From Oscillatoria sp. SIO1A7 (GTDB lineage: Bacteria > Cyanobacteriota > Cyanobacteriia > Cyanobacteriales > Laspinemataceae), in assembly GCA_010672965.1 (NCBI GenBank), contig JAAHFN010000023.1, positions 1 through 64,000 on the forward strand: DNA of 64,000 nt. The letters run 5' to 3'. The notes under the pieces are model-generated. The model searched no databases, was not told the origin of the DNA, and worked only from the letters and a program-made list of their open reading frames with translations. Within the stretch, counting starts at the first letter, position 1; each line of letters starts with the position of its first letter. Of the stretch, positions 52,123 through 60,116 are shown piece by piece. Both the position numbers and the translations under genes were made by a program.

Positions 52123-53151
52123 TTAAAATTTACATATAGACTCTGGCTGAAGCGGACAAACTTGGTTGGCGATCGCCGGATTGTCCTCCATCCAGACCGC
52201 TCTCAAGCTACTCAGGGATGAAAGCGGCTCTATCTTGGTAATTGGATTGCCGCCGATATAGAGATAATTTAGAGTTTTCAGAGATTGCAGCCCACTAATA
52301 TCCTTGACTTGATTGTCCTTGAGATCGAGTAACTGTAGATAGGTCAAAGAGCGCAGGTCGGCATCAAAAATTTTATTTTTGCTTAGATAAAGCTCGGTTA
52401 ATTTAGTCGCAGACTTTAGAGAGCTAATTGCGGCGATTTTATTATGGCTGAGGTCGAGCCAACTCAGATAATTCAAAGATTTTAGGGCATCTATATTCTC
52501 GATTTGATTGTGGCTCAGATTTAGCCCAGTCAGGTCGCTCGGGTATGCCAGCGCCGCGATATCTGCAATTTTATTGTTGCTTAGATTCAGCATTCCGAGC
52601 TGAGTTAGCTCTCCAAGCGAATCTATATCTACAATTTGATTGCTACCGAGTCCGAGAATAGTCAGTTTTGTTAGCCCTGCCAAGGAACTAATATCGTCAA
52701 TTTGATTATCGTTCAGGTTCAGCTCGGTCAGCTGAGTCAGGGATTGCAACGGGGCAAGATCCGAGATTTGATTATTACTCAGATTTAGTTCGGTTAGCTG
52801 AGTCAGAGATTGTAAAGGGGCAAGATCCGAGATTTCATTATTACTCAGATCTAGTTCGGTTAGCTTGCTCAGAGATTTGAGGGGGCGAAGGTCGGCAATT
52901 TTTTTTGCAGATAAGTCTAGTTCTGTAAAGGACAAAAGATTATCGAAGGCGCGATCGCACTGAGTTGTTCCTGCTACTTGTAACAAAACTTCTACTGTGT
53001 GTTGGGCATCTTCAGCAAGACGTTCTCGATTCAAACACCATTCGTTAAAAACTTCATAAGTCTTTGGGGTACAACTGGAGAGACCTAAAGTGAAAACCAG
53101 TACCGTATAGGAACAGGACTTACGCAATGAGTCTATTTGTAGGGTGCGCAT
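52123..53151 (-). CDS. Leucine-rich-repeat lipoprotein
   Basis: 342 residues from the proposed start MRTLQIDSLRKSC at 53151. A hydrophobic stretch with lipobox LGLSSC (TLGLSSCTPK) marks a lipoprotein; then about 11 internalin-type LRR units of 22 residues (LTELDLSNNEISDLAPLQSL and similar) run to near residue 320. LRRs bind proteins, here at the outer membrane or wall. The open frame goes back to 53370 through a MITE-B copy (53115-53203); the original start is therefore lost, and the element seems to supply the present one. Several LRR units are near-identical at the DNA level. Confidence 0.8.
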   Translation of the reverse strand: MRTLQIDSLRKSCSYTVLVFTLGLSSCTPKTYEVFNEWCLNRERLAEDAQHTVEVLLQVAGTTQCDRAFDNLLSFTELDLSAKKIADLRPLKSLSKLTELDLSNNEISDLAPLQSLTQLTELNLSNNQISDLAPLQSLTQLTELNLNDNQIDDISSLAGLTKLTILGLGSNQIVDIDSLGELTQLGMLNLSNNKIADIAALAYPSDLTGLNLSHNQIENIDALKSLNYLSWLDLSHNKIAAISSLKSATKLTELYLSKNKIFDADLRSLTYLQLLDLKDNQVKDISGLQSLKTLNYLYIGGNPITKIEPLSSLSSLRAVWMEDNPAIANQVCPLQPESICKF

Positions 53152-53203
53152 TGCGCACCAGACACTGTATAAAGAATTATAACTGACAATTCGCGTAAGT
53201 CCT
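53115..53203. mobile_element. MITE-B copy at the start of the LRR gene
   Basis: 89 bp, ends AGGACTTACGCA and CGCGTAAGTCCT. The inner part (TAGGGTGCGCATTGCGCACC) is a palindrome. On the minus strand it codes SYNSLYSVWCAMRTLQIDSLR, including the ATG proposed as start. The reading frame crosses it without a stop. Confidence 0.85.
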
Positions 53204-54062
53204 GAGGAAGTGCAGGAAGCGATCGCCTTAAAGCCATACTTTTTTAACAGCAAATTCGATCGACCTGGGCTCTTTTTCTCTGAGTCTGCAAATGTCGGCT
53301 TTTTTTGTGTAACCGCAGCTTTGAGGGTGCCTGCGAACCGAACGCAGATCGATCGGATTTGGTACAACATCCTCTAAACCTCCTCATTTTCTGCGGTTAT
53401 CGTACCCGATCTGGTATCGCTTTGGGTCGTGGCACTAGAAATTATTGGAAAAAAATCTATCGATTGCTCGAAGGCGATCGTCCTGGATGCTTCCATCCAA
53501 AGCGATCTCTTTGGATTCCATTTTACGCCAACGACAAGGAATCTTACTTAGCCCATCAATTCCAGGACTTACGCAAATTGTCAGGTCTAATGCTTTATAT
53601 AGCGCTACGCGCAAGTCAAAAGTCATGCATTCAAAAGTTAAAAGTAGTCTCTGACCAAGGAACGAGCATTTATAAATGTCAAGCGCTTATTTGCGTAGCG
53701 TTATATAGTGTCTGCTGTGCAATTAGTGCGCTACTAATAGAGTCTGTGCGTAAGTCCTACTATAGATGCTTTCGCCCGACAATCGGAAGTCTCGCAACAG
53801 ATAACTGACTGAGTACAGATAAGCCTTAGTCGATGCCTACATTAGACTGCGAATGCTCCGGATAAGCGCCGATCGCTTGAGTAGAAAGGTTTTAACAATT
53901 CAGGGATAACCCATCTCTAAGGAAAAAAAACCGCCATTATGCGGGGCGAAACAGAGGTTTTCACTGGCCGGTTTATCGCCGTTAAAAGGCAGGGATTAAT
54001 TCGCCAAGACTTACCTCTATTCGCCAGAGTGGGCTGATGCATAACCGACAACATATAGTTCA
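53204..54062. other. Unassigned region with a 195-bp MITE-B-like element
   Basis: No supportable gene. Both strands have short open frames over 53305-53560, but none resembles a family I know. 53564-53758 is bounded by AGGACTTACGCA and TGCGTAAGTCCT, longer than other MITE-B copies, with AGTCAAAAGTCA tandem bits inside. 53930-53985 has a GGGGCGAAAC...GGTTTATCGCC stem that could be a structured RNA but matches no class I can name. Confidence 0.5.
53564..53758. mobile_element. Long MITE-B-like element
   Basis: 195 bp between perfect AGGACTTACGCA and TGCGTAAGTCCT repeats, about twice the size of other MITE-B copies. Inner inverted pairs are TATATAGCGCTACGCGCAAG and CGCTTATTTGCGTAGCGTTA. No coding capacity seen. 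Confidence 0.8.
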
Positions 54063-54077
54063 ATGGGGAGTCAATCT

Positions 54078-54335
54078 ATGAATATTATCGGTTTCCTGAG
54101 TAGCCTTTTTAGCAACAACTCTTACGCCAGTTACTTAAAGGCCAAAGAAGAACGAGACTATCACACCGATTCTTTTGATGAATGGTGGGATTATCAGGCT
54201 TACTTAAAATCGGGAGGTAAGCTAAATAGCCATAAGTTTGAAGAAGAACGCGGCAGCCGGGGAGGAAGCCATTTTGACAGCCGCGATCGATATACGACGC
54301 GATCGCATTCTTCTAGAAGAGAATATAGGCATTAA
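54078..54335 (+). CDS. Small polar protein, unknown function
   Basis: 85 residues from ATG 54078 (MNIIGFLSSLFS); a GGAG box lies 9-12 bp upstream, inside a possible five-codon longer start at 54063. The N-terminus is hydrophobic for about 12 residues, then very polar and rich in aromatic and charged residues (YLKAKEERDYHTDSFDEWWDYQAYLKSGG), ending in a basic Ser/Arg/His tail. I do not recognise the family. Nearest gene is the NACHT gene, convergent. Confidence 0.55.
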   Translation: MNIIGFLSSLFSNNSYASYLKAKEERDYHTDSFDEWWDYQAYLKSGGKLNSHKFEEERGSRGGSHFDSRDRYTTRSHSSRREYRH

Positions 54336-54430
54336 AAAATAGGGCATTGGGCATGGCGCATTGGGCATCGGACATGGGAAAGGGTGGGGAGTGTGGGAGG
54401 TGTGGGAAGGGTGGGAGATGGGGAGACAAA

Positions 54431-54523
54431 AGGACAGAACTTACGCAAACTGTCCATATATAGTATTTATAGGGGCAATTTATCCGCATTTGCCCCTATT
54501 GATAGCGTCATTGCGTAAGTCCT
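54431..54523. repeat. MITE-B copy, degenerate left end
   Basis: Starts AGGACAGAACTTACGCA (interrupted repeat) and ends TGCGTAAGTCCT, with a TAGGGGCAATTT...TTGCCCCTAT inner pair. Confidence 0.7.
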
Positions 54524-54608
54524 TCAGGACTTTCAGCACATCCTTTTACCCCAATGCCCTATGCCCGATGCCCTATGCCCAATGCCCAATTCCGCTCTTC
54601 CCAATTCC

Positions 54609-57191
54609 CTACACCCGTTGGATCGCAATTCTAATTCCTTCCCAAGCTGGCAATCGCCCCAAACGCCGCTCGTCCATTAAAAGAAAAAAAGCATAAAGAT
54701 TAAGAATATCGTCTCGTCGCTCGGCAGAGTTTGCGCTTAAGCGATCGTAGTTTTTATTGTAATCTCCAGACTCTGGCTGGGTTTGAGCTTCGGCTTTTTT
54801 GCGATAAGTATTTGCTAGCAAATCCCAGAAGAGATAAATTAATAGCAAATTAGTGCGAGTATCGACCCAATCAAAAGTCGAGTCACTGGCTAGAGTACGG
54901 TTTTTTAGCCTCCGCCGTGCTTTAGTCAGTCTTAGAGCTAGGTCGCGGATGCGAGTCAGATTTCCCGAGCGGGTTAGAGCCCAGATAGACTGGCGAGCCC
55001 GCTCGAAATTCCCGAGTAAGCCCTGAGAATTGATATGGGTCAAAGCCCGGACAATATTACTAGCAATTTGGCGGTAGCGAGCTTTAGCTAAAGTGACAGC
55101 CAGATTAGAGGTTAAAAAATTTCCGTCCCGGATGCGGGCTCGCTCTAAGTCGAGGCTAAGAGCGATCGCGATATTTTCTTCCCAGATTTGCTCCCGTTCC
55201 GGCGCGATCGCAACAACCATATTCTTTTTCTGGCCATAGCACCAGCTCCCTTGCCGGTCTGCTAAGGGAAAAGCCAGAGTTTCCGCTCTAGAAGGCAATC
55301 GGTAGCGAACTCCAAATCCAGCAAACTGCCGAGTGAGCCATTCGCAAAACTCTTCAGCATCGCTAGCTCGGATGCCAGCGATCGCCTCAGTTGAGGTTCC
55401 CGGGCGAAATCTGGCACCTCGCCAAAAGTCCGGCTGGCGATATTGACCCACTTTTCGCTTTTCATCAATAAACAATTGATATTCAACGCAGGTAATGTAG
55501 CTATTATCTAAGGCAACCGCCCTATTAGCTTCTAACAAACGCTTCAGCCTTGTTTGTAGCTTCAAACGCGCTGCCCCTCTGAAAATTTCACTATTGTAGG
55601 ATTCTAAATTAGCTTCTATCGGCAGCTCTAATTCCTTTTGCAAGTGGGGGCGGATATTTAAACCTTCTTCTAAACAATCATAAGCCAGCTTCAAAGTGTA
55701 AGGACGAGCTAGGGCTGCCCGAATTATATCCTGATTTGCTTCGCTTGCAGCAACATAGAAGCGAATTGTATCTTGCCACCAAGGTTCTTCAATATTATCG
55801 ATCAGAATATTTTCTTGCTTAGTTCGTTTAATTTCTAGGGCTGCTAGGTATTCTTGAAAGTCTTTACGGAAGAATTCATAAATTCCTTCCTCTCTTGCGA
55901 CGATAAGTCTTCCCACTTGTTGTACGAGATTAGTCTCGCAGGATTCTCCAGGAAACTTGCCGCTAGTTAGATTGCCGAGCGACTTGGCGGCAAACTGACA
56001 GGTTTTCTGCTGCATTAACTGTAAAGCGATCGCTTGCAACTGGGACTTTTTAGCGACTTGGCCTCCTAGCAGAATATCGCATATAGCATCATAAAGTTCT
56101 ACTCGTCTGCTTGGCAGAGTACCCAAAGCATCATATACTGTGGCGATCGCTTCCAGTAAAGAAGGGTTCGTAGCCATTACTCCTAGAGAGGCACTGCTCT
56201 CAATAGCATCAAGGAGGCTTTTTCTGGCCGAGACTGAATTAATTACTGCTGAATTTACTTCAGAATCTGTTTCTTTTGCCGACCTAGAAATAGCGGAACT
56301 ATTTTCCCAGGTTTCCCAGGAGTTACTCATAGATAATTTATATACAGCCTGCAATGCATTTTTTACAGCATATCTAGGTAACCCTCGGATATTGTGGGTA
56401 AGTTCTATTTCCCCATCTTGCCGATACCAATTGCGGACAAACTGTCGGACTTGTCTGGTGTTGAATGGCTGGATTTCGAGAACAATTTTGATTCTTTCTA
56501 GAGGAGCTTTTGCATAAGTATGCCGCCGAGAAGTAACAATAAATGAGACCTGGGGGTAGTTTTGCAGTTGGCTATCTATCCAAGAAAGCATTTTTTGGCG
56601 ATCGCTCTTTTCCCCAATGTCATCCAAGCCATCGAGCATGACTAGATATTGCTGCTGTTCGAGCTGGCACTCTATCCATCTGGGGGATAGAAACTTGTTA
56701 TAGATAAATGGTTGACAGGAAATAGCTTCTGACAAAGTAGGGGGGCTATCGCTAATAATTGCTTCGTGCAAATCGCGCAGATACAACAAAACCGGGATTG
56801 GTTTTTCTCTTTTCGAGCTAGGAGAGGGCAGCCGAGATTGGCCTTCTATTGCATAAGTCTGCCTCAAATGCTCTAATAAAGTGCTTTTTCCAGAACCAGT
56901 TGGGCCAACTAGCGCGATCCGGCGAAAAGCTGGGCTATCGGCCATTTCTGCTAAAAAATCCCCAATTTCAAAACTGCCGGTCGATTCTTCCGCCTGAATT
57001 ATAGTTGGGGAGAGAAACTCGGCGCTTTCCGGGACAACGCGCAGAGGCACAAACAGTTGGTAAGGTAAAAGGTGCTGTTGCAATCCATACTTCCTATTTT
57101 TCCAGTTGCGATCTTTGCAGTTTTGGATTGAGCTTGGTTCCGGCTGCCAAGGAAACCAATTAATGAAAGCCTGTAAAATATCTGGGAACAT
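54609..57191 (-). CDS. NACHT ATPase with internal FGE-sulfatase-like domain
   Basis: Numbering from the TTG at 57227; start taken at the ATG of residue 13 (MFPDILQAF, position 57191), giving 860 residues. NACHT region about 95-480: Walker A GPTGSGKST (108-116), Walker B YLVMLDGLDD (194-203), then VTSRRHTYA and the winged-helix FFRKDFQEYLAALEI. An FGE/SUMF1-like domain lies about 570-680 (VEYQLFIDE, GIRASDAEEFCEWL, VRYRLPSRAE) without the catalytic cysteines. The C-terminal 190 residues are helical and unassigned. STAND proteins of this kind may detect intruders or stress; no effector domain is visible. Confidence 0.82.
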   Translation of the reverse strand: MFPDILQAFINWFPWQPEPSSIQNCKDRNWKNRKYGLQQHLLPYQLFVPLRVVPESAEFLSPTIIQAEESTGSFEIGDFLAEMADSPAFRRIALVGPTGSGKSTLLEHLRQTYAIEGQSRLPSPSSKREKPIPVLLYLRDLHEAIISDSPPTLSEAISCQPFIYNKFLSPRWIECQLEQQQYLVMLDGLDDIGEKSDRQKMLSWIDSQLQNYPQVSFIVTSRRHTYAKAPLERIKIVLEIQPFNTRQVRQFVRNWYRQDGEIELTHNIRGLPRYAVKNALQAVYKLSMSNSWETWENSSAISRSAKETDSEVNSAVINSVSARKSLLDAIESSASLGVMATNPSLLEAIATVYDALGTLPSRRVELYDAICDILLGGQVAKKSQLQAIALQLMQQKTCQFAAKSLGNLTSGKFPGESCETNLVQQVGRLIVAREEGIYEFFRKDFQEYLAALEIKRTKQENILIDNIEEPWWQDTIRFYVAASEANQDIIRAALARPYTLKLAYDCLEEGLNIRPHLQKELELPIEANLESYNSEIFRGAARLKLQTRLKRLLEANRAVALDNSYITCVEYQLFIDEKRKVGQYRQPDFWRGARFRPGTSTEAIAGIRASDAEEFCEWLTRQFAGFGVRYRLPSRAETLAFPLADRQGSWCYGQKKNMVVAIAPEREQIWEENIAIALSLDLERARIRDGNFLTSNLAVTLAKARYRQIASNIVRALTHINSQGLLGNFERARQSIWALTRSGNLTRIRDLALRLTKARRRLKNRTLASDSTFDWVDTRTNLLLIYLFWDLLANTYRKKAEAQTQPESGDYNKNYDRLSANSAERRDDILNLYAFFLLMDERRLGRLPAWEGIRIAIQRV

Positions 57192-57227
57192 ATCGATACT
57201 TAAATAACCGCACGAATAGCGCCTCAA

Positions 57228-57500
57228 AGTTAAGACTGCCCAAGGTCAGGCTGGCAGAATCTATTTTGAGGCAGGAACGCAGGTCCAATTTTCTACTACT
57301 CCGGGCAACAGAGAAATTGTCAGTTGGAATGCGATCCAGATCTATTTATTCGGTTCGAGCGAAGCTTTATCCGCAATTAAAATAAGATCCAGCAATCCTA
57401 AATCATTCGTAGTCTCGAACAAATGCCGTATTCTGACTGCTGAGAGCTTTTTTGCCCAATGCCCTCCTGAGCCTGGTCGTTGCGACCCAATTACCAAATA
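57228..57500. other. Intergenic region between divergent NACHT and HAD genes
   Basis: No repeats or gene seen apart from a GGTCGTTGCGACC palindrome at about 57476-57488, just upstream of the HAD start. Holds both promoters. Confidence 0.5.
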
Positions 57501-58358
57501 ATGACAAAAATAACCACTAACCCAAGCGCTACAAGTCCAGCCGATATTAAATTGCTGGTATTGGATATTGACGGCACGATCGCGGGAATATCGAATCAAA
57601 TCAGCCCCAAGGTCCAGCAAGCCATTGAGGCAGCGAGGGTCAAGGGGGTGCAAGTGGCGATCGCTACGGGTCGGATGTATCAATCTGCCCTGCGCTTCCA
57701 TAAGCAAATTGGCTCTAGCTTGCCCTTAGTTGCTTATCAGGGTGCCTTCATAAAAGATCCATTAAGCCAAACAATTCATCAGCACCAGCCCCTGAACCAA
57801 AAAATTGCTCTCCAGCTATTGGATTACTTCGATCGACCGGAAGTGCGATCGGCTATTTCCGTCCACTGCTACATCGACGATCTCTTATATATAAGAGAAC
57901 TGACCCCCGAATCTCAAGCCTATGTAGAGCGGGTTGGCGTTACTCCACAAGTCCACCCTGACCTGCGCCCCTTTGTTTCTGGCACCGCACCCACTAAAAT
58001 TCTTGCCCTCAGCAAAGACCGAGGAGCGATCGACCATCTCATGGAAGCTATTGCCAGCCACTATAGTCCGACCGAACTATACCTAACCAAATCTAGCAGC
58101 ACTTTTTTTGAGGCAGCTAATCCAGGAGCCAATAAAGGTGTAGGGGTTCGCTATCTAGCCGAGGAACTTCTGGGGCTGACAGCAGCCAATGTAATGGTCC
58201 TAGGCGATAACTTCAACGATATAGAAATGCTGGAATATGCAGGAATTGGAATAGCTATGGGCAACGCACCCGCGCCAGTAAAGGCCCTAGCTCACTGGGT
58301 TGCTCCTGATGTAGAGTCCGACGGTGCAGCAACCGCAATTGAAAAGTTTTTACTCTAA
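57501..58358 (+). CDS. Cof-type HAD-IIB family phosphatase
   Basis: 285 residues from ATG 57501. HAD motif I is LVLDIDGTI (nucleophile Asp), motif II in VAIATGR, and the closing VMVLGDNFNDIEML with IGIAMGNAPAPVKALA gives motifs III and IV. The cap is of the C2B type, placed between motifs II and III. Members hydrolyse sugar phosphates and similar small phosphates. An upstream TTG at 57480 is possible but weaker. Confidence 0.9.
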   Translation: MTKITTNPSATSPADIKLLVLDIDGTIAGISNQISPKVQQAIEAARVKGVQVAIATGRMYQSALRFHKQIGSSLPLVAYQGAFIKDPLSQTIHQHQPLNQKIALQLLDYFDRPEVRSAISVHCYIDDLLYIRELTPESQAYVERVGVTPQVHPDLRPFVSGTAPTKILALSKDRGAIDHLMEAIASHYSPTELYLTKSSSTFFEAANPGANKGVGVRYLAEELLGLTAANVMVLGDNFNDIEMLEYAGIGIAMGNAPAPVKALAHWVAPDVESDGAATAIEKFLL

Positions 58359-58657
58359 TAATTAACCAATTAGTAGGGGCGACAGCTCCGTGCTGTAGGG
58401 GCGAGGGCGGCGAGGGCGGAGCATAGCGGGCAGGCAAGCGATTTGGCAGTTTCTGATTGAATACTTGATATCATCTAAGATCGGAAAGGGCACCGACGAC
58501 TGGCCGTGTTTCGTCTCGGTGCCCTTACCTGTTCGCTCCTCACACTTGGAAATCAATATAGCGGATAAATTGGAATTTGTCACGCCTCTGGAAAAAAATT
58601 TTCAAGATTTAATGACAATCCGCTTGTTTCCATAATATCGCTGACGGACTAGCCTCC
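58359..58657. other. Intergenic region with a strong hairpin
   Basis: No gene. A GGGGCGACAGC/GCTGTAGGGGCG repeat follows the HAD stop. 58487-58528 is an 11-bp perfect stem, AAGGGCACCGA and TCGGTGCCCTT, with a loop of about 20 bases, followed after a few bases by CTCCTCACAC. Possible terminator or small RNA; see findings. Confidence 0.55.
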
Positions 58658-59599
58658 CTAAAGTTCCTCGGGAGCCGCCAGAGCCAAACCCTCTTCTAGC
58701 AAGAATCTTAGCAATTTTTGCGTTCCCAGGACTAACCCCAATCTGCCGCGAGCCAAATCGAGATTTTCCTGTTTTACTTTTCCCAAAATTCGACAGGCAC
58801 TATAAAATTTCTCAAAATCCTCAGCCAAAGCAGCAGCTAATTTGAGTATTTTATCTCGCTCGGGCCTACGAGCCAAAGCATCTAGAGTAGCCATCAACCG
58901 GGAAATCAGAACAAGTTCCCTTGGTTCTGTCAAGCGAAGTTGGTCCCGCTCGTCCAGCCAGGAAATATCCCGAGCAAGTTGGTACGGGACAATTAAGCCT
59001 TCTTGGCAGGCCGATCGCAAGAGCGAGCAACAGCGGGCGTTAGCGTATTGAATCTGAAAAACGCCCTTGGACAGAGACTGTTTAGTTTTTACTGCTGAGT
59101 TTTGACTGTGGAGTTTTGAGTTCTTAGCGTCAGATTTTGAGGAAGCATTCGTCGGATCGCCTATATTTTGGGGCAAAAATTTGGCACCAGATGCTTCGCC
59201 CCATTGGCCATAGGCGTTTTGCGCGAGATACTGCAAAAAATTGGCTATGCCAGTATCGGTGAATTGGAGGTGAATCCAACCCGGGGGAACGACGGTTAGG
59301 GTGAAATCTGGCGATACGGGAATTAGCGGGGCGAGGCTCGTTGCAATTTCTAGCGGGGACTGACGCCAGAGTTTTTCTAATTTAAGAGCTATCCCCGATA
59401 TATATAAGATTTTTTTTCTCCCATCTTTACTCCTGTCCTTACTTTTATATAAAGGAATAGTCTCGGCAGTTACAATAGGGCATTCTGACTGCCAAAGGTA
59501 ATGCTTTGAAATACCTTCGAGCAAATTCCTTGCTAGTAAGGAGCTAGGAGCAAGGGATAGAGGCGGCAATACTTTTCGGATGGCCGGTTCGACGGGCAT
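58658..59599 (-). CDS. DALR anticodon-binding domain protein
   Basis: 313 residues from ATG 59599 (MPVEPAIRKVL). The C-terminal half (about 190-313) is a DALR all-helical bundle like that closing arginyl-tRNA synthetase: QIQYANARCCSLLRSA, LISRLMATLDALARRPERDKILKLAAALAEDFEKFYSACRIL. No aminoacylation core is present. Residues about 135-165 (ASGAKFLPQNIG, TNASSKSDAKNSKLHSQNS) are coded by repeat DNA, including a GAAGCATTCGTCGG/GATGCTTCGCCCC MITE-C piece. The family occurs in cyanobacteria and its role is unknown. Upstream codons are CCCTACACCC repeat DNA. Confidence 0.8.
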   Translation of the reverse strand: MPVEPAIRKVLPPLSLAPSSLLARNLLEGISKHYLWQSECPIVTAETIPLYKSKDRSKDGRKKILYISGIALKLEKLWRQSPLEIATSLAPLIPVSPDFTLTVVPPGWIHLQFTDTGIANFLQYLAQNAYGQWGEASGAKFLPQNIGDPTNASSKSDAKNSKLHSQNSAVKTKQSLSKGVFQIQYANARCCSLLRSACQEGLIVPYQLARDISWLDERDQLRLTEPRELVLISRLMATLDALARRPERDKILKLAAALAEDFEKFYSACRILGKVKQENLDLARGRLGLVLGTQKLLRFLLEEGLALAAPEEL

Positions 59600-60116
59600 A
59601 GGGCATAAACTAGGCTGTAGGGTGTAGGGTGTCGGGTGTAGGGATAAGAGCGGACTTTGCCGTACTTTCTTCTTCCACCTACACCCCACACCCTTATACC
59701 CTACATCCTAATTAAAAACTCACACCCCACACCCCATACCCTACACCCTACACTTTAATTAAAACCACACACCCTACACCCCACACCCTACACCCTAAAC
59801 TTTAATTAAAACCTAAACTAGGGTGTAGGGTGTAGGGTTTGGGGTGTAGGGATAAGAGCGGACTTTGCCGTACTTTCTTCTTCCACCTACACCCCACACC
59901 CTTATACCCTACATCCTAATTAAAAACCCACACCCCACACCCCATACCCTACACCCTACATCCTAATTAAAAACCCACACCCCACACCCCATACCCTACA
60001 CCCTACATCCTAATTAAAAACCCACACCCCACACCCCACACCCTACACTTTAATTAAAACCACACACCCCACACCCCACACCCTACACCCCACACCCTAC
60101 ACCCTAAATAAAGCTA
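59600..60116. repeat. CCCTACACCC / TAATTAAAAACCC tandem array
   Basis: Short-period tandem DNA (CACACCCCACACCCCATACCC units with TAATTAAAAAC spacers). A block of about 90 bp (GGGATAAGAGCGGACTTTGCC to CCTACATCCTAATTAAAA) occurs at 59641 and again at 59849, 208 bp later. No gene. Confidence 0.9.

Noticed and set aside
53305-53808. Plus-strand frame upstream of the LRR gene
   Set aside because: No recognisable domain; it runs through the 195-bp MITE-B-like element and lacks a plausible ribosome binding site.
53930-53985. Possible structured RNA (GGGGCGAAAC ... GTTTATCGCC)
   Set aside because: A single weak stem; it matches no known riboswitch or cyanobacterial small RNA that I can name.
54609-57191. 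Diversity-generating retroelement target (FGE-like fold)
   Set aside because: The FGE-like domain is internal rather than C-terminal, and no reverse transcriptase or template repeat is in the window.
59600-60116. Possible CRISPR array
   Set aside because: Units are short, variable and lack unique spacers of constant length; no cas gene is nearby. The same applies to 29565-29757 and 6540-6636.
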